Assembly: GCF_018263855.1 (NCBI RefSeq)
Contig: NZ_CP073318.1
Coordinates: forward strand, 744,001-808,000
Source: Kutzneria sp. CA-103260
GTDB taxonomy: Bacteria > Actinomycetota > Actinomycetes > Mycobacteriales > Pseudonocardiaceae
DNA: 64,000 nt
Direction of reading: 5' to 3'
This document shows positions 41,896-50,593 of the stretch, piece by piece (the stretch's first letter is position 1; every line of letters begins with the position of its first letter). Made by a program: the position numbers and the translations under genes. The notes under the pieces are model-generated. The model saw nothing but the letters and a program-made list of their open reading frames with translations. It ran no database searches and had not been told where the DNA came from.

Positions 41896-43017
41896 TTGAT
41901 ACGCAAGACCCTGACCGTGCTGGTCGTCGCCGCGGCGGCGAGCACGGTGGCGGCCGCGCCGGCGTTCGCGGTGTACGGCGGCCAGCCGACGCCCGATCCG
42001 GTGGCGGCGCCGTGGATGGTGACCATCGCGGTGAAGGGCGACGGGCCGCTGCCGCAGCGCGAGGAGTGCGGCGGGGCGCTGATCGCCCCGGACCGGGTGG
42101 CGACCGCCGGCCACTGCCTGGACCACGTCGACCCGACGCACCTGGAGCTGCACCTGGGCGCGGCGACGCTGTCCGCCGATCCGGGCCGCGTGCTGCCGTT
42201 CAAGGGCTGGTCCATCGACCCCGGCTACCGGCTGATCTCGTCGCCGGACGCGCCGGGCGACTTCGAGCGGTCCAGCGTGGCCAACGACATCGCGGTGATC
42301 CAGCTGGCCCAGCCGGTGCACGGTGTGCCGGTGCTGCCGGTGGCGACCGAGGCGCCCAAGATCGGGGCCGCGGTCAGCGTGTACGGGCACGGCCTGATCA
42401 AGCCGGTCGACCCGGCCAACCCGCAGGCGTCGATCGGCGACGTGCTCCAGCGCGGCGACCTCAAGGTCATCGACGACCAGGCGTGCCAGGCGGCGATGCC
42501 CGGCATGGTCGATGCCCCGTCGGTGCTGTGCACGCGGGCCACGACCACGGTGTGCTCGGGCGACAGCGGCGGGCCGCTGGTGGAGCGGACCGCCTACGGG
42601 CCACGACTGGTCGGCATCGTCAGCTTCGCCGGCGAGGTCCTCGGCAAGCAGTGCGGCCAGGACGGCTACGCGGACGGCTTCGCCGACGCCGCGGCGTTGC
42701 GGCCGTTCGCCACCCAGCCGCATCCGACACTGGCCCCGATGCCGGCGGCGGAGCCGACGATCGCCGGGACGAAGGCCGCCGGCTCGACGCTGACCTGCCA
42801 GTCGCCGAAGTGGACGGCCGGCACGCCGGACAAGGTCGACTACGCCTGGTACCAGAACAAGGTCGAGCCCGACGGCTTCGAGCTGTACCTGCCGGTCGAC
42901 GGCACGACCACACCGACGCTGGCGGTCACCGCCGACCTGGCGAGCCACAAGATCCAGTGCGGCATCACGGCGAGCACGGCCGGTGGCACGGTGCTGCTGT
43001 ACGGCGGTCCCGCGTAG
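41896..43017 (+). CDS. Secreted trypsin-like serine protease
   Basis: A 373-residue exported protease of family S1. The signal peptide ends near APAFA. The catalytic triad is visible as TAGHC (His), VANDIAVIQ (Asp) and CSGDSGGP (Ser). About 90 residues after the protease domain form an Ig-like C-terminal domain (PTIAGTKAAGSTLTCQ), as in other actinobacterial secreted proteases. TTG 41896 is the start, supported by AGGAGG at 41884-41889. Activation by removal of residues before VYGG is likely. Confidence 0.92.
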   Translation: MIRKTLTVLVVAAAASTVAAAPAFAVYGGQPTPDPVAAPWMVTIAVKGDGPLPQREECGGALIAPDRVATAGHCLDHVDPTHLELHLGAATLSADPGRVLPFKGWSIDPGYRLISSPDAPGDFERSSVANDIAVIQLAQPVHGVPVLPVATEAPKIGAAVSVYGHGLIKPVDPANPQASIGDVLQRGDLKVIDDQACQAAMPGMVDAPSVLCTRATTTVCSGDSGGPLVERTAYGPRLVGIVSFAGEVLGKQCGQDGYADGFADAAALRPFATQPHPTLAPMPAAEPTIAGTKAAGSTLTCQSPKWTAGTPDKVDYAWYQNKVEPDGFELYLPVDGTTTPTLAVTADLASHKIQCGITASTAGGTVLLYGGPA

Positions 43018-43037
43018 TCGTCTGCCAGGATCGGCGG

Positions 43038-43742
43038 GTGCCCCAGCGCGTGTGGAACGAACTCGCCCGCGGCGACAAGCATGGGCCGTTGCCGGTGCTG
43101 CTGATCCTGCTGACGGTGGCGACCGGTGTGGTGGACGCGGTGAGTGTGCTGGCCCTCGGCCGGGTGTTCGTCGCCAACATGACGGGCAACGTCGTGTTCG
43201 TGGCGTTCGCGCTGGCCGGGGTGCCGGACTTCGCGCTGGCGGCGTCGGTGCTGGCGTTGCTGGGCTTTCTGGCCGGCGCGTTCCTCAGCGGCCGGCTGGC
43301 CCGGCGGCACACGCACCGGGGTCGGTTGCTGCGCAACGTCGCGCTTGTTGAGTTGGGGTTGGCGACAGTGGCGTTCCTCCTCTCGTTGCTGACCGTCGGC
43401 GACGCCTCGACGACGGCGCAGGCCGCGTTGCTGGCGATCGCGATGGGCCTGCAGAACTCGACGGCCCGGCGGCTGGCGGTGCCGGACCTGACGACCACGG
43501 TGCTCACGTCGACGCTGTCCGGGTTCGCCGCGGACAGTCGACGTCAGGGCCGGGTCGCGGCGGCCCGGCGGGCGCTGGCGGTGTTCGCGATGTTCCTGGG
43601 CGCGCTCGTCGGGGCGACGCTGGTGCTGCTCACCCGCGCGGCGTGGGCGCTGGCCGCCGCGATCGTCCTGATCGGACTGGTCGCGGCGGTGAGCGCCGTC
43701 CGCAGCCGGGGCGAAGCGCCCTGGCACACCGTCACATCGTGA
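43038..43742 (+). CDS. DUF1275 (YoaK-type) membrane protein
   Basis: A 234-residue protein with six to seven membrane helices. The family pattern appears in VDAVSVLALGRVFVANMTGNVVF early on, and AIAMGLQNSTARRLAVPDLT in the middle. The function of DUF1275 is not established. GTG 43038 is six bases after CAGGAT, so the mRNA may be leaderless from a weaker -10 box. The last 11 bases overlap the convergent glyoxalase gene. Confidence 0.88.
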   Translation: MPQRVWNELARGDKHGPLPVLLILLTVATGVVDAVSVLALGRVFVANMTGNVVFVAFALAGVPDFALAASVLALLGFLAGAFLSGRLARRHTHRGRLLRNVALVELGLATVAFLLSLLTVGDASTTAQAALLAIAMGLQNSTARRLAVPDLTTTVLTSTLSGFAADSRRQGRVAAARRALAVFAMFLGALVGATLVLLTRAAWALAAAIVLIGLVAAVSAVRSRGEAPWHTVTS

Positions 43743-44493
43743 GCTTGATGACCGAGAAGGCCGCGCCGTGCGGGTCCATGAGCACGGCGAACCGGCCCTG
43801 CGGGATGTCGGTCGGCGGCACCGCGACCGAGCCGCCGAGCTCGGTGCACTTGGCCACGGTGGCGTCGGTGTCCTCGACGGCGAAGTACACCATCCAGTGC
43901 GCCGGCAGCTCGGCCGGGAAATTGTCGCTGTCCATCTGCATCATGCCGCCGACGGGCGCGTCGTTCAGCATCCACGAGGTGTACGTGACGCCGCCGTTGT
44001 CGCTGTCGTCGTGACCCCAGCCGAAAACGCCCTCGTAGAAGGACTTCGCGCCGGCCGCGTCGCGGGTCAGCAGCTCGTTCCAGCTCAGCGCGCCCGCCGT
44101 GTTGAACACCGTCGCGCCGGGCATGGTGCCCGGCTGCCACACCGCGAACACCGCGCCGCCGGAGTCCATGAACATGCCCATGCGGCCGTTCTCGCCGACG
44201 TCGCCGGGGGCCATCAGCACCTTGCCGCCGTTGGCCTCGACCTTGGCCGCGGTCTCGTCCGCGCTCTCGGTGATGACGTAGGTGGTCCACACGGTCGGCT
44301 GGTCCGGGCTGAACAGCGGGCCCGCCCCGGCGACCGGGTCGTCGCCGAGGTTGAAGATGGTGTAGCCGCCGAACTCCGGGCCGCCGGTGTGGGCGGTCCA
44401 GCCGAACAGCTGGGTGTAGAAGGATCTGGTGGCGTCCAGGTCGGGCGAGCCGAGGTCGATCCAGCCGGGCACGCCCGGTGCTGCTGCGCTCAT
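43732..44493 (-). CDS. Two-domain VOC (glyoxalase/dioxygenase superfamily) protein
   Basis: A 253-residue protein made of two tandem VOC modules. The first opens with GWIDLGSPDLDATRSFYTQL and the second with SWNELLTRDAAGAKSFYEGV; each ends in a FAVxxxPHGAxFxV-type strand. Such two-domain proteins include SgaA-like and drug-binding members. No clear set of catalytic metal ligands can be assigned by eye. ATG 44493 follows GAGGAG. Confidence 0.87.
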   Translation of the reverse strand: MSAAAPGVPGWIDLGSPDLDATRSFYTQLFGWTAHTGGPEFGGYTIFNLGDDPVAGAGPLFSPDQPTVWTTYVITESADETAAKVEANGGKVLMAPGDVGENGRMGMFMDSGGAVFAVWQPGTMPGATVFNTAGALSWNELLTRDAAGAKSFYEGVFGWGHDDSDNGGVTYTSWMLNDAPVGGMMQMDSDNFPAELPAHWMVYFAVEDTDATVAKCTELGGSVAVPPTDIPQGRFAVLMDPHGAAFSVIKLTM

Positions 44494-44602
44494 GATGCGT
44501 GGCTCCTCATGATCAGCGGGGCGGCGGGGGCCGTCCCGACACGTGAGCATCGTCGCAGCGGGGTCTGACATTTCGCCTGCCGACGACACGAGCGGGTGGT
44601 CG

Positions 44603-44608
44603 TAGAGT
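44603..44608 (+). promoter_or_regulatory. -10 box TAGAGT of a leaderless promoter
   Basis: TAGAGT lies exactly six bases before GTG 44615, with no Shine-Dalgarno sequence, fitting leaderless transcription. Confidence 0.55.
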
Positions 44609-44614
44609 CGCACC

Positions 44615-45472
44615 GTGCAGGTTCCCTCCCCGCTGACCGAGCTGCGCGACGAGCGGCTTCGGGCCAGGGCCGTCCGCCTCTATCTCAAACGGGACGACCT
44701 GATCAGCCCCGACCTGCCGGGCAACAAGTGGCGCAAGCTCAAGTACAACCTGATCGCCGCCCGCGAGCGGGGACACGACACGCTGCTCACCTTCGGCGGC
44801 GCCTACTCCAACCACATCCGGGCCACCGCCGCGGCCGGCGCGCGGTTCGGGTTCGCGACCATCGGCGTCATTCGCGGCGAGGAACACCGGCCGCTCAACG
44901 GGTCGCTGTCCCAGGCCGTTTCGCACGGCATGCGACTGACCTATATGGACCGTGCCACCTATCGTCGCAAGACCGATCCCGACGTTCTCGACACGCTTGC
45001 CGCCGAGTTCGGCGACTTCTACCTGCTGCCCGAGGGCGGCACGAACACGTTGGCGTTACGGGGTTGCATGGAGCTGCCGGCCGAGATCGCCCCCGATTTC
45101 GACGTGCTGTGCTGCGCCTGCGGCACTGGCGGCACGCTGGCCGGCCTGGCCGCCGGCCTGCGGCCCGGCCAGCGTGCGCTCGGGTTCTCGGCGTTGAAGG
45201 GCGGCGAATTCCTGGCCAACGACGTCCGGCGGCTGCAGATCGAGGCGTTCGGGGCCGAGACCGGCAACTGGTCCATCGATTTCGGCTCCCATTTCGGCGG
45301 TTACGCGAAACGCACCCCCGAGTTGGACACGTTTGTCGCCGATTTCCGGGAACGGCACGACGTCGCGCTGGACTGGGTGTACGTGGCGAAGATGCTGCAC
45401 GGCGTGTTCACCCGGGTCGACGCCGGCGAATTCCCCGAGGGCAGCGCCGTCGTCGCCGTCGTGACCGGCTGA
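44615..45472 (+). CDS. PLP enzyme of the ACC deaminase/D-cysteine desulfhydrase family
   Basis: A 285-residue fold-type II PLP enzyme. The N-terminal YLKRDDLISPDLPGNKWRKL holds the PLP Lys (GNKWRK), FGGAYSNHIRATAAA is the substrate loop, and CACGTGGTLAG binds the PLP phosphate. Members deaminate ACC or release sulfide from D-cysteine; the two cannot be told apart by eye. The GTG start appears leaderless. The methyltransferase gene begins 26 bases later. Confidence 0.87.
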   Translation: MQVPSPLTELRDERLRARAVRLYLKRDDLISPDLPGNKWRKLKYNLIAARERGHDTLLTFGGAYSNHIRATAAAGARFGFATIGVIRGEEHRPLNGSLSQAVSHGMRLTYMDRATYRRKTDPDVLDTLAAEFGDFYLLPEGGTNTLALRGCMELPAEIAPDFDVLCCACGTGGTLAGLAAGLRPGQRALGFSALKGGEFLANDVRRLQIEAFGAETGNWSIDFGSHFGGYAKRTPELDTFVADFRERHDVALDWVYVAKMLHGVFTRVDAGEFPEGSAVVAVVTG

Positions 45473-45498
45473 AATCCGGTTGCGGTCGTCGGGACGCT

Positions 45499-46233
45499 GT
45501 GAGGGTGACGCTGCCTCCACTGCACGAGGACCTGGTCTTCCACGGGCCGATGTCCTCCTCCCGCGCCGACCTGCTTGTTCGCTCGCTGGGGCGGCTCGCC
45601 GGCCAGCACGTCGTCGACCTCGGCTGCGGCTGGGCCGAACTCCTGCTACGCACCGTCACCGCCGGCGCCAGCGGCCACGGTGTCGACCTGGACGCCGAGG
45701 CCATCGCCCACGGCCGGAAGCTGGCCTCCGAACGCGGGCTCACCGACCGGGTGACCCTGGAGGTCGGCGACGCCGGCGCGTGGTCGGGGAAGGCCGACGT
45801 GCTGATCGTCAACGGCTCCACCCAGGTCTTCGGCGGCGATCCCCTGACCCACACCGCGAACGCCCTCGAAGCCGGCCGCCGCTTCCTGCGCCCCGGTGGC
45901 CGTCTGCTGCTCGGCGAAGGTTTCTGGGAACGCGAGCCCACCGCCGCCCAGCTGGCCGCCATGCCGGTTCCGCTTGAGCAGTACGGCACCGTCGCCGAGC
46001 TCGTGGATCTGGCGATGGAGCACGGTTATCGCCTGCTGTGGCTGTCGCAGGCCAACCAGGACGAGTGGGACGAGTTCGAGTCCGCCCACGCCGTCGCCCG
46101 GGAGCGCTGGCTGCTCGCCCATCCCGAGGACACGGAGGTACGGCAACGCGCCGACCAGCAGCGCGAGTGGCGACTCAAGGGCTGGCGCGGCGTGCTGGGC
46201 ATGGTCTACCTGACCCTGGTGCTGCCGGCCTGA
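45499..46233 (+). CDS. SAM-dependent class I methyltransferase
   Basis: A 244-residue protein with motif I VVDLGCGWAELL, followed by GVDLDAEAI and the LRPGGRLLLGEGFWER strand. This is the Rossmann methyltransferase fold of the small-molecule type. GTG 45499 or GTG 45505 are possible starts. It is separated from the convergent LigD-like gene by a repeat-rich gap. The substrate is unknown. Confidence 0.85.
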   Translation: MRVTLPPLHEDLVFHGPMSSSRADLLVRSLGRLAGQHVVDLGCGWAELLLRTVTAGASGHGVDLDAEAIAHGRKLASERGLTDRVTLEVGDAGAWSGKADVLIVNGSTQVFGGDPLTHTANALEAGRRFLRPGGRLLLGEGFWEREPTAAQLAAMPVPLEQYGTVAELVDLAMEHGYRLLWLSQANQDEWDEFESAHAVARERWLLAHPEDTEVRQRADQQREWRLKGWRGVLGMVYLTLVLPA

Positions 46234-46294
46234 GCAGGCCCCCGAATCAAGCCTACGCGGCGAACCTGGCAGCCCCCGCCGCCACGATTTACTG

Positions 46295-46403
46295 CCACAT
46301 GTGGTCCACATGTGGCTCTGGGAGTCGAATGTGGTCCACATGTGGCTTTCGGATGTGGCGGAAAGCGGGGTTCGGTGTGACGGAGAGCGGGACTCGCGGG
46401 GGT
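46295..46403. repeat. Repeat-rich convergent gap: CCACATGTGG palindromes and a dispersed element
   Basis: Three CCACATGTGG palindromes (46295, 46306, 46336), two of them inside a duplicated ATGTGGTCCACATGTGGCT-type segment, are followed by the TTCGGTGTGAC...GCGGGACTCGC element at 46371-46403 that is shared with 40091-40123. The region lies between convergent genes and probably ends transcription. Confidence 0.65.
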
Positions 46404-47341
46404 TAGGGGCGGCGGGCGCGGGCGCGGCGTTTGCCCTCGTGCATGGCCTGGACGCGGGCGACGGGGATGGTGTGGCCCTCGGCGATGAGATCGGCGGGCA
46501 GGGTTTGGGGCGCGGGCATGGAATCGGCCCAAGGATCGGATGAGCCGAGCAGGTCGGGGGCGGTGCGGATGGTGAAGTCGGCGGGGGTGACGTCGTCGAG
46601 GGCGTCCCAGGAGACGGGGAACGACACCGGCACGCCGGGGCGCAGGCGGGGACTGTAGGTGGCGGCGACGGTGGCGCCGCCAGCCCGGGTGGAGTCGAGG
46701 AAGACCTTGCCGTGTCGGTCCTCGACGATGAAGGCGGTGGTGGCGAGCTGGGGATCGAGGCGTTCGGCGCGGGCGGCGACGGCCCGGGTGGCGGCGGCGA
46801 CATCCTCGCCGCCAGCCGAAGAGTCGACTGGCACGAAGATGTGCACCCCCTTGGAGCCACTGGTCTTCACAGCGCCGCTGAGCCCGCAGTCGGTGAGGGC
46901 CTGGCGGATGAGGTGGGCGGCCCGCACGACGAGACCGAACGAATCGCCGGCGGGCGGGTCGAGGTCGAGCACCATGTGGGTGGGACGGGCCCACTGGTCC
47001 AGCTGGAACAGTGTGGGGTGGTACTCGACGGCCCGCTGGTTGGCGAACCACAGCAGGGTCCGCCGGTCGTTGCACAGCGCGTACGAGATCTCACGCTTGG
47101 ACGCCTCGGCCCAGATCGGCTGCCGCCGCACCCACGGCGGGGTGTACTTCGGCAGGTTCTTCTGCATGAACGACGGCTGGTCGCGCAGCGCCCGGATCAC
47201 CGACAGCGGCCGGTCGGCGAGCACCGGCACCAGCCGGGTGTGCACGGCGTCGAGGTAGTCGACCAGGTCGCCCTTGGTGGCGTCGGCCCCGTCGAACAGG
47301 GGTTGGTCGAGATTGGTCAGCGCGACACCGTCCCGTTCCAT
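46403..47341 (-). CDS. LigD-type polymerase/primase (PolDom), stand-alone
   Basis: A 312-residue member of the DNA ligase D polymerase family. The metal site is in HMVLDLDPPAGD, with a later TSGSKGVHIFVP active-site loop and FLDSTRAGGATVAATYSPR. These proteins act in bacterial non-homologous end joining, adding ribonucleotides at breaks. Ligase and phosphoesterase domains are absent and no Ku gene is adjacent, as in other actinobacteria with split LigD systems. ATG 47341 is used. Confidence 0.9.
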   Translation of the reverse strand: MERDGVALTNLDQPLFDGADATKGDLVDYLDAVHTRLVPVLADRPLSVIRALRDQPSFMQKNLPKYTPPWVRRQPIWAEASKREISYALCNDRRTLLWFANQRAVEYHPTLFQLDQWARPTHMVLDLDPPAGDSFGLVVRAAHLIRQALTDCGLSGAVKTSGSKGVHIFVPVDSSAGGEDVAAATRAVAARAERLDPQLATTAFIVEDRHGKVFLDSTRAGGATVAATYSPRLRPGVPVSFPVSWDALDDVTPADFTIRTAPDLLGSSDPWADSMPAPQTLPADLIAEGHTIPVARVQAMHEGKRRARARRP

Positions 47342-47387
47342 GGCACCACGATCCCCGCGTCGGCCCGCCCCGGCAACCCGTGACCGG

Positions 47388-47417
47388 TTGTGTCGCTGTC
47401 GGTCGCCGTATTACCCT
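47388..47417 (+). promoter_or_regulatory. Promoter of the trpM-trpB-trpA unit
   Basis: TTGTGT (47388-47393), 18 bases, then TACCCT (47412-47417), which lies seven bases before GTG 47425. The spacing implies a leaderless transcript starting at the TrpM-like ORF. Confidence 0.55.
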
Positions 47418-47424
47418 CCGCCTC

Positions 47425-47559
47425 GTGACGAACGACGTGCGCTTCGGCGGGGCCCCGCGGGGCTCGCGCTCGCCCGCGCGTCGGATCAAGGGCCGCCGGG
47501 TGCGGTACCACATCGGCTGCGAACCGGGGCAGGTCCGCGGGATGCGATGGCACGGCTGA
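47425..47559 (+). CDS. trpM: Small TrpM-like protein upstream of trpB
   Basis: A 44-residue basic protein read from GTG 47425. The core GRRVRYHIGCEPGQVRGMRW matches, from memory, the small TrpM protein encoded between trpC and trpB in Streptomyces, where it modulates tryptophan-related metabolism and development. The -35/-10 pair directly before it and the trpB gene 45 bases after its stop support a real gene. Only one Trp codon is present, so it is not a classical attenuation leader. Here no trpC precedes it; the upstream gene is a divergent LigD-like polymerase. Confidence 0.6.
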   Translation: MTNDVRFGGAPRGSRSPARRIKGRRVRYHIGCEPGQVRGMRWHG

Positions 47560-47604
47560 CCAATCGTCGGCCCGCTTTCGTTCACCCGTAAGGACAAACC
47601 CCAT

Positions 47605-48810
47605 ATGGACACCTTCTTCCACCCCGCCGAAGGCGACGGGACGGGCGTCTTCGGCCGCTTCGGCGGCCAGTACGTGCCCGAGGCCCTGGTCGCCGCCATC
47701 GACGAGCTCGCCGCCGCCTACGACAAGGCCCGCACCGACGAGGACTTCGCCGCGGACCTGAACAGCCTGCTTGCCGACTACGCGGGCCGGCCAACGCCGC
47801 TGACCGAGGTCCCGCGCTTCGCCGAGGCGGTCGGTGGCGCGCGGGTCTTCCTCAAGCGGGAGGACCTCAACCACACCGGCTCGCACAAGCTGAACAACGC
47901 GCTCGGGCAGGCGTTGTTGGCCCAGCGCATGGGAAAACCGCGGATCATTGCCGAGACCGGGGCCGGCCAGCACGGTGTGGCCACCGCGACCGCGTGCGCG
48001 CTGCTGGACATCGAATGCACCGTCTACATGGGAACGTTCGACACCGAACGACAGGCGCTGAACGTGGCCCGCATGCGCATGCTCGGGGCCGAGGTCGTCG
48101 CCGTGCCGACCGGGGCCGGCACCCTCAAGGACGCCACCAACGAGGCGTTCCGGGACTGGGTGGCCAATGTGGACACCACGCACTACCTGTTCGGCACCGC
48201 CGCCGGGCCGCACCCGTTCCCGACGATTGTCCGTGACCTGCAACGGGTTGTCGGCGTCGAGGCGCGGGAGCAGATCCTGCGCCGCACCGGCCGGCTGCCT
48301 GACACCGTGCTGGCCTGCGTCGGCGGCGGCTCCAACGCCATCGGCGCTTTCCACCCGTTCCTGGACGATCCCACCCGGTTGATCGGCTGCGAGGCCGGCG
48401 GCGACGGCGTCGCGACCGGCCGCCATGCCGCCGCCCTCGCCGGTGGACGAATCGGTGTGCTGCACGGCTCCCGCTCGTACTTCCTGCAGGATGTCGACGG
48501 TCAGACCGCCGAGACCCACTCCATTTCCGCCGGGCTCGACTATCCCGGCGTCGGCCCCGAGCATTCACATCTTCGGGACGCCGGCCGTGCCGAGTACGTG
48601 CCGGTCACCGACGCCGAGGCCATGGACGCGATGCGGCTGCTCGCCCGCACCGAGGGCATCATCCCCGCCATCGAATCCAGCCACGCCCTGGCCGGCGCCA
48701 TCAAGCTGGGGGCCGAACTGGGTGAAGTGGTGCTGATCAACCTGTCCGGCCGTGGGGACAAGGACATGGACACGGCGGCGAGCTACTTCGAGTTGGTGGG
48801 GGAGAAGTGA
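47605..48810 (+). CDS. trpB: Tryptophan synthase beta subunit
   Basis: A 401-residue PLP enzyme that joins indole and serine. K95 in [12 protein letters not shown] is the PLP Lys. [14 protein letters not shown] and [12 protein letters not shown] are the substrate and phosphate-binding loops, and NLSGRGDKD ends the protein. Length and motifs match TrpB1. ATG 47605 follows GTAAGGAC. Its stop overlaps the start of trpA, as needed for balanced subunits. Confidence 0.95.
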   Translation: MDTFFHPAEGDGTGVFGRFGGQYVPEALVAAIDELAAAYDKARTDEDFAADLNSLLADYAGRPTPLTEVPRFAEAVGGARVFLKREDLNHTGSHKLNNALGQALLAQRMGKPRIIAETGAGQHGVATATACALLDIECTVYMGTFDTERQALNVARMRMLGAEVVAVPTGAGTLKDATNEAFRDWVANVDTTHYLFGTAAGPHPFPTIVRDLQRVVGVEAREQILRRTGRLPDTVLACVGGGSNAIGAFHPFLDDPTRLIGCEAGGDGVATGRHAAALAGGRIGVLHGSRSYFLQDVDGQTAETHSISAGLDYPGVGPEHSHLRDAGRAEYVPVTDAEAMDAMRLLARTEGIIPAIESSHALAGAIKLGAELGEVVLINLSGRGDKDMDTAASYFELVGEK

Positions 48811-49568
48811 AGACTCTCGTCGGCTATCTCACCGCCGGCTTCCCGACCGTGGACGACAGCGCCCGGGCGCTGATCGCGATGGCCGAGAGTGGTTGCGACG
48901 TCCTGGAAATCGGACTGCCCTACACCGACCCGGTGATGGACGGGCCGGCGATCCAGGCGGCCAGCACGGCGGCGCTGCGCAACGGGACCCGGACCGAGGA
49001 CGTGCTGCGGGTCGTCGAGCGGGTTGCGGCCAGGACCGGGGTGCCGGTGCTGGTGATGACGTACTGGAATCCCGTTGAGCAGTACGGGATCGAGCGGTTC
49101 GCGGATCGGCTCCACGACGCTGGCGGGGCGGGCTGTGTGTTGCCGGACCTGCCGGTGCAGCACTCGCAGCCGTGGCGGCAGGCGGCCGGAAGTCGGGGCC
49201 TGGACAGCGTGTTCATCGCCGCGCCGAGCTCGACGGACCGGCGGGTGCGGGAAATCGCCGAGGCCAGCACCGGATTCGTGTACGCGGCGTCGACCTTGGG
49301 CGTGACGGGGATGCGGTCGGGCGTGGGCGGATCGGACCTGGTGGCCAGGATCCGGGCGGTGACCGAGCTGCCGGTGTACGTGGGATTGGGCGTGTCGAGC
49401 GGCAAGCAGGCCAAGGAAGTGGCCAGTTTCGCCGACGGCGTGATCGTGGGCTCGGCGATCGTGCGTCGGATGCTGGACGCGCCGGACGCGGACACCGGGA
49501 TCGAGAGCGTGCGGGAACTGTGCCGGGAGCTCGCCACGGGAACTCATCAGCTACTCAGCCGGACGTGA
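48807..49568 (+). CDS. trpA: Tryptophan synthase alpha subunit, shortened N-terminus
   Basis: A 253-residue TIM-barrel enzyme that releases indole from indole-3-glycerol phosphate. Catalytic residues are E34 in [10 protein letters not shown] and D45 in DPVMDGP. The protein starts at [12 protein letters not shown], so the usual first helix of about 14 residues is missing. The start is fixed by the overlap with trpB (start 48807) and GGGGGAGAAG upstream. No other trp genes are adjacent, so trpC, D, E and F must be elsewhere. The last 18 bases overlap the convergent cupredoxin gene. Confidence 0.93.
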   Translation: MKTLVGYLTAGFPTVDDSARALIAMAESGCDVLEIGLPYTDPVMDGPAIQAASTAALRNGTRTEDVLRVVERVAARTGVPVLVMTYWNPVEQYGIERFADRLHDAGGAGCVLPDLPVQHSQPWRQAAGSRGLDSVFIAAPSSTDRRVREIAEASTGFVYAASTLGVTGMRSGVGGSDLVARIRAVTELPVYVGLGVSSGKQAKEVASFADGVIVGSAIVRRMLDAPDADTGIESVRELCRELATGTHQLLSRT

Positions 49569-50153
49569 GGCGATCAGCAGCAGGCACAGTGTCGCCACCG
49601 CGGCGACGAGGCCGGCCACCAGCAGCATCGGATCCAATGTGGACTGTTCGGTCGGGGCCATGGCCTGCATCGCCTGCGGGGAGTCGGAAGTAGCCGGCGC
49701 GGTGGTGGTGGGCGGCGCGACTGCCGTGGTCGGCCGGATGACCTCGACGGGCGCGCCCGCGGTGGCCGGCCGCCGCGCCGCGGTGGTGGCGGCGGCGGTG
49801 GTGGGCCGCGTCGTCGTCGGGGCTGGGGCGAGGACGGTGATCTGGGCCTTCATGTCGGGGTGGATGGAGCAGATGTAGGAGTAGGCGCCGGGTTGGGTGA
49901 AGGTGTAGGTCCACGACTGGCCGGTGGACAGCGTCGGCGAGTGCACCGAGACGGGGCCGCTGGTGGTGGTGACGTCGTGCGGCGCCTGATCCTGGTTGGT
50001 CCAGGTGATGGTGTCGCCGACGTGCACGGTGAGCGCGGCGGGGGCGAAGGCGTACTGGGCCATGGTGACGGCCTGACCGGCGGCGGCCGATATCGGCGCC
50101 AGCAGCGTGAGCAGGGGAAGCACCAGCAGCACGGAGAGGAGTCTGCGGGTCAT
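49551..50153 (-). CDS. Membrane-anchored cupredoxin
   Basis: A 200-residue exported protein. A signal peptide (residues 1-~25) precedes a plastocyanin-like domain (about 27-110) with type 1 copper ligands in APHDV (His) and YSYICSIHPDM (Cys, His, Met). A Thr/Ala/Pro-rich stalk (110-165) leads to a C-terminal membrane helix (about 173-193). It should hold copper on the outer face of the membrane. It is the last gene of the copper operon and overlaps the YceI-like gene (ATGA). The cupredoxin in gene 50594-51508 is its close paralogue. Confidence 0.9.
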   Translation of the reverse strand: MTRRLLSVLLVLPLLTLLAPISAAAGQAVTMAQYAFAPAALTVHVGDTITWTNQDQAPHDVTTTSGPVSVHSPTLSTGQSWTYTFTQPGAYSYICSIHPDMKAQITVLAPAPTTTRPTTAAATTAARRPATAGAPVEVIRPTTAVAPPTTTAPATSDSPQAMQAMAPTEQSTLDPMLLVAGLVAAVATLCLLLIASRPAE

Positions 50154-50533
50154 CGGGTGAACTCCATCGCGGTCTCGATCCGGAGCCGGCGGCGGCCGGA
50201 CGCCACCGCCGTGCCGGTGGCGGCGACCACCAGGCCGTCGTCGTCCACGTGCACGACGCGAGCCGTCAGCCGAAGGGTGTGCCGCCGGCCGCGCAGGTCG
50301 AGCCAGCCGGTGACGCGCATCCGGCGCCGCCGTTCCACGGTGACAGTGGCGGTGATCAGGTCGGTCAGCGTCAGCGTGGTCTCGTCGCCGATGGACAGGG
50401 AACCGCCGTGGGTGGGGATCCGGCGGTGCAGCAGGGGAAACGGCGTCCGTTCGAGGACGCAGCCGGCGAGGCGGTACGTGCCGGTCGGCGGCAGCGTCGC
50501 GTCGCCGACCGGCAGCACTGCGGTGTCGGGCAT
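50150..50533 (-). CDS. Small YceI-like lipocalin-fold protein (tentative)
   Basis: A 127-residue, beta-strand-rich protein. VTGWLDLRGRRHTLRLTARV resembles the closing strands of YceI (polyisoprenoid-binding) proteins, and TGTYRLAGCVLERTPF the opening one. The match is weak and much of the family pattern is lacking. No signal peptide is visible, which is odd among exported neighbours. It sits between two cupredoxin genes, overlapping the downstream one. Its role may be in copper or redox handling. Confidence 0.55.
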   Translation of the reverse strand: MPDTAVLPVGDATLPPTGTYRLAGCVLERTPFPLLHRRIPTHGGSLSIGDETTLTLTDLITATVTVERRRRMRVTGWLDLRGRRHTLRLTARVVHVDDDGLVVAATGTAVASGRRRLRIETAMEFTR

Positions 50534-50593
50534 GGACGGGTCCTTTCGACGAGATGGACCGCAGCGGGCGACGCTGGCCGCTGCGGACCGGAA

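Noticed and set aside
46295-46345. CCACATGTGG palindromes as a replication origin or ParB-type site set
   Set aside because: There are only three copies, no replication genes are nearby, and the gap lies between convergent genes, which suits a transcript end better.
47274-47591. A 105-codon plus-strand frame across the trp promoter
   Set aside because: It is out of frame with the 44-codon TrpM-like ORF, runs through the promoter boxes, and has no family features.
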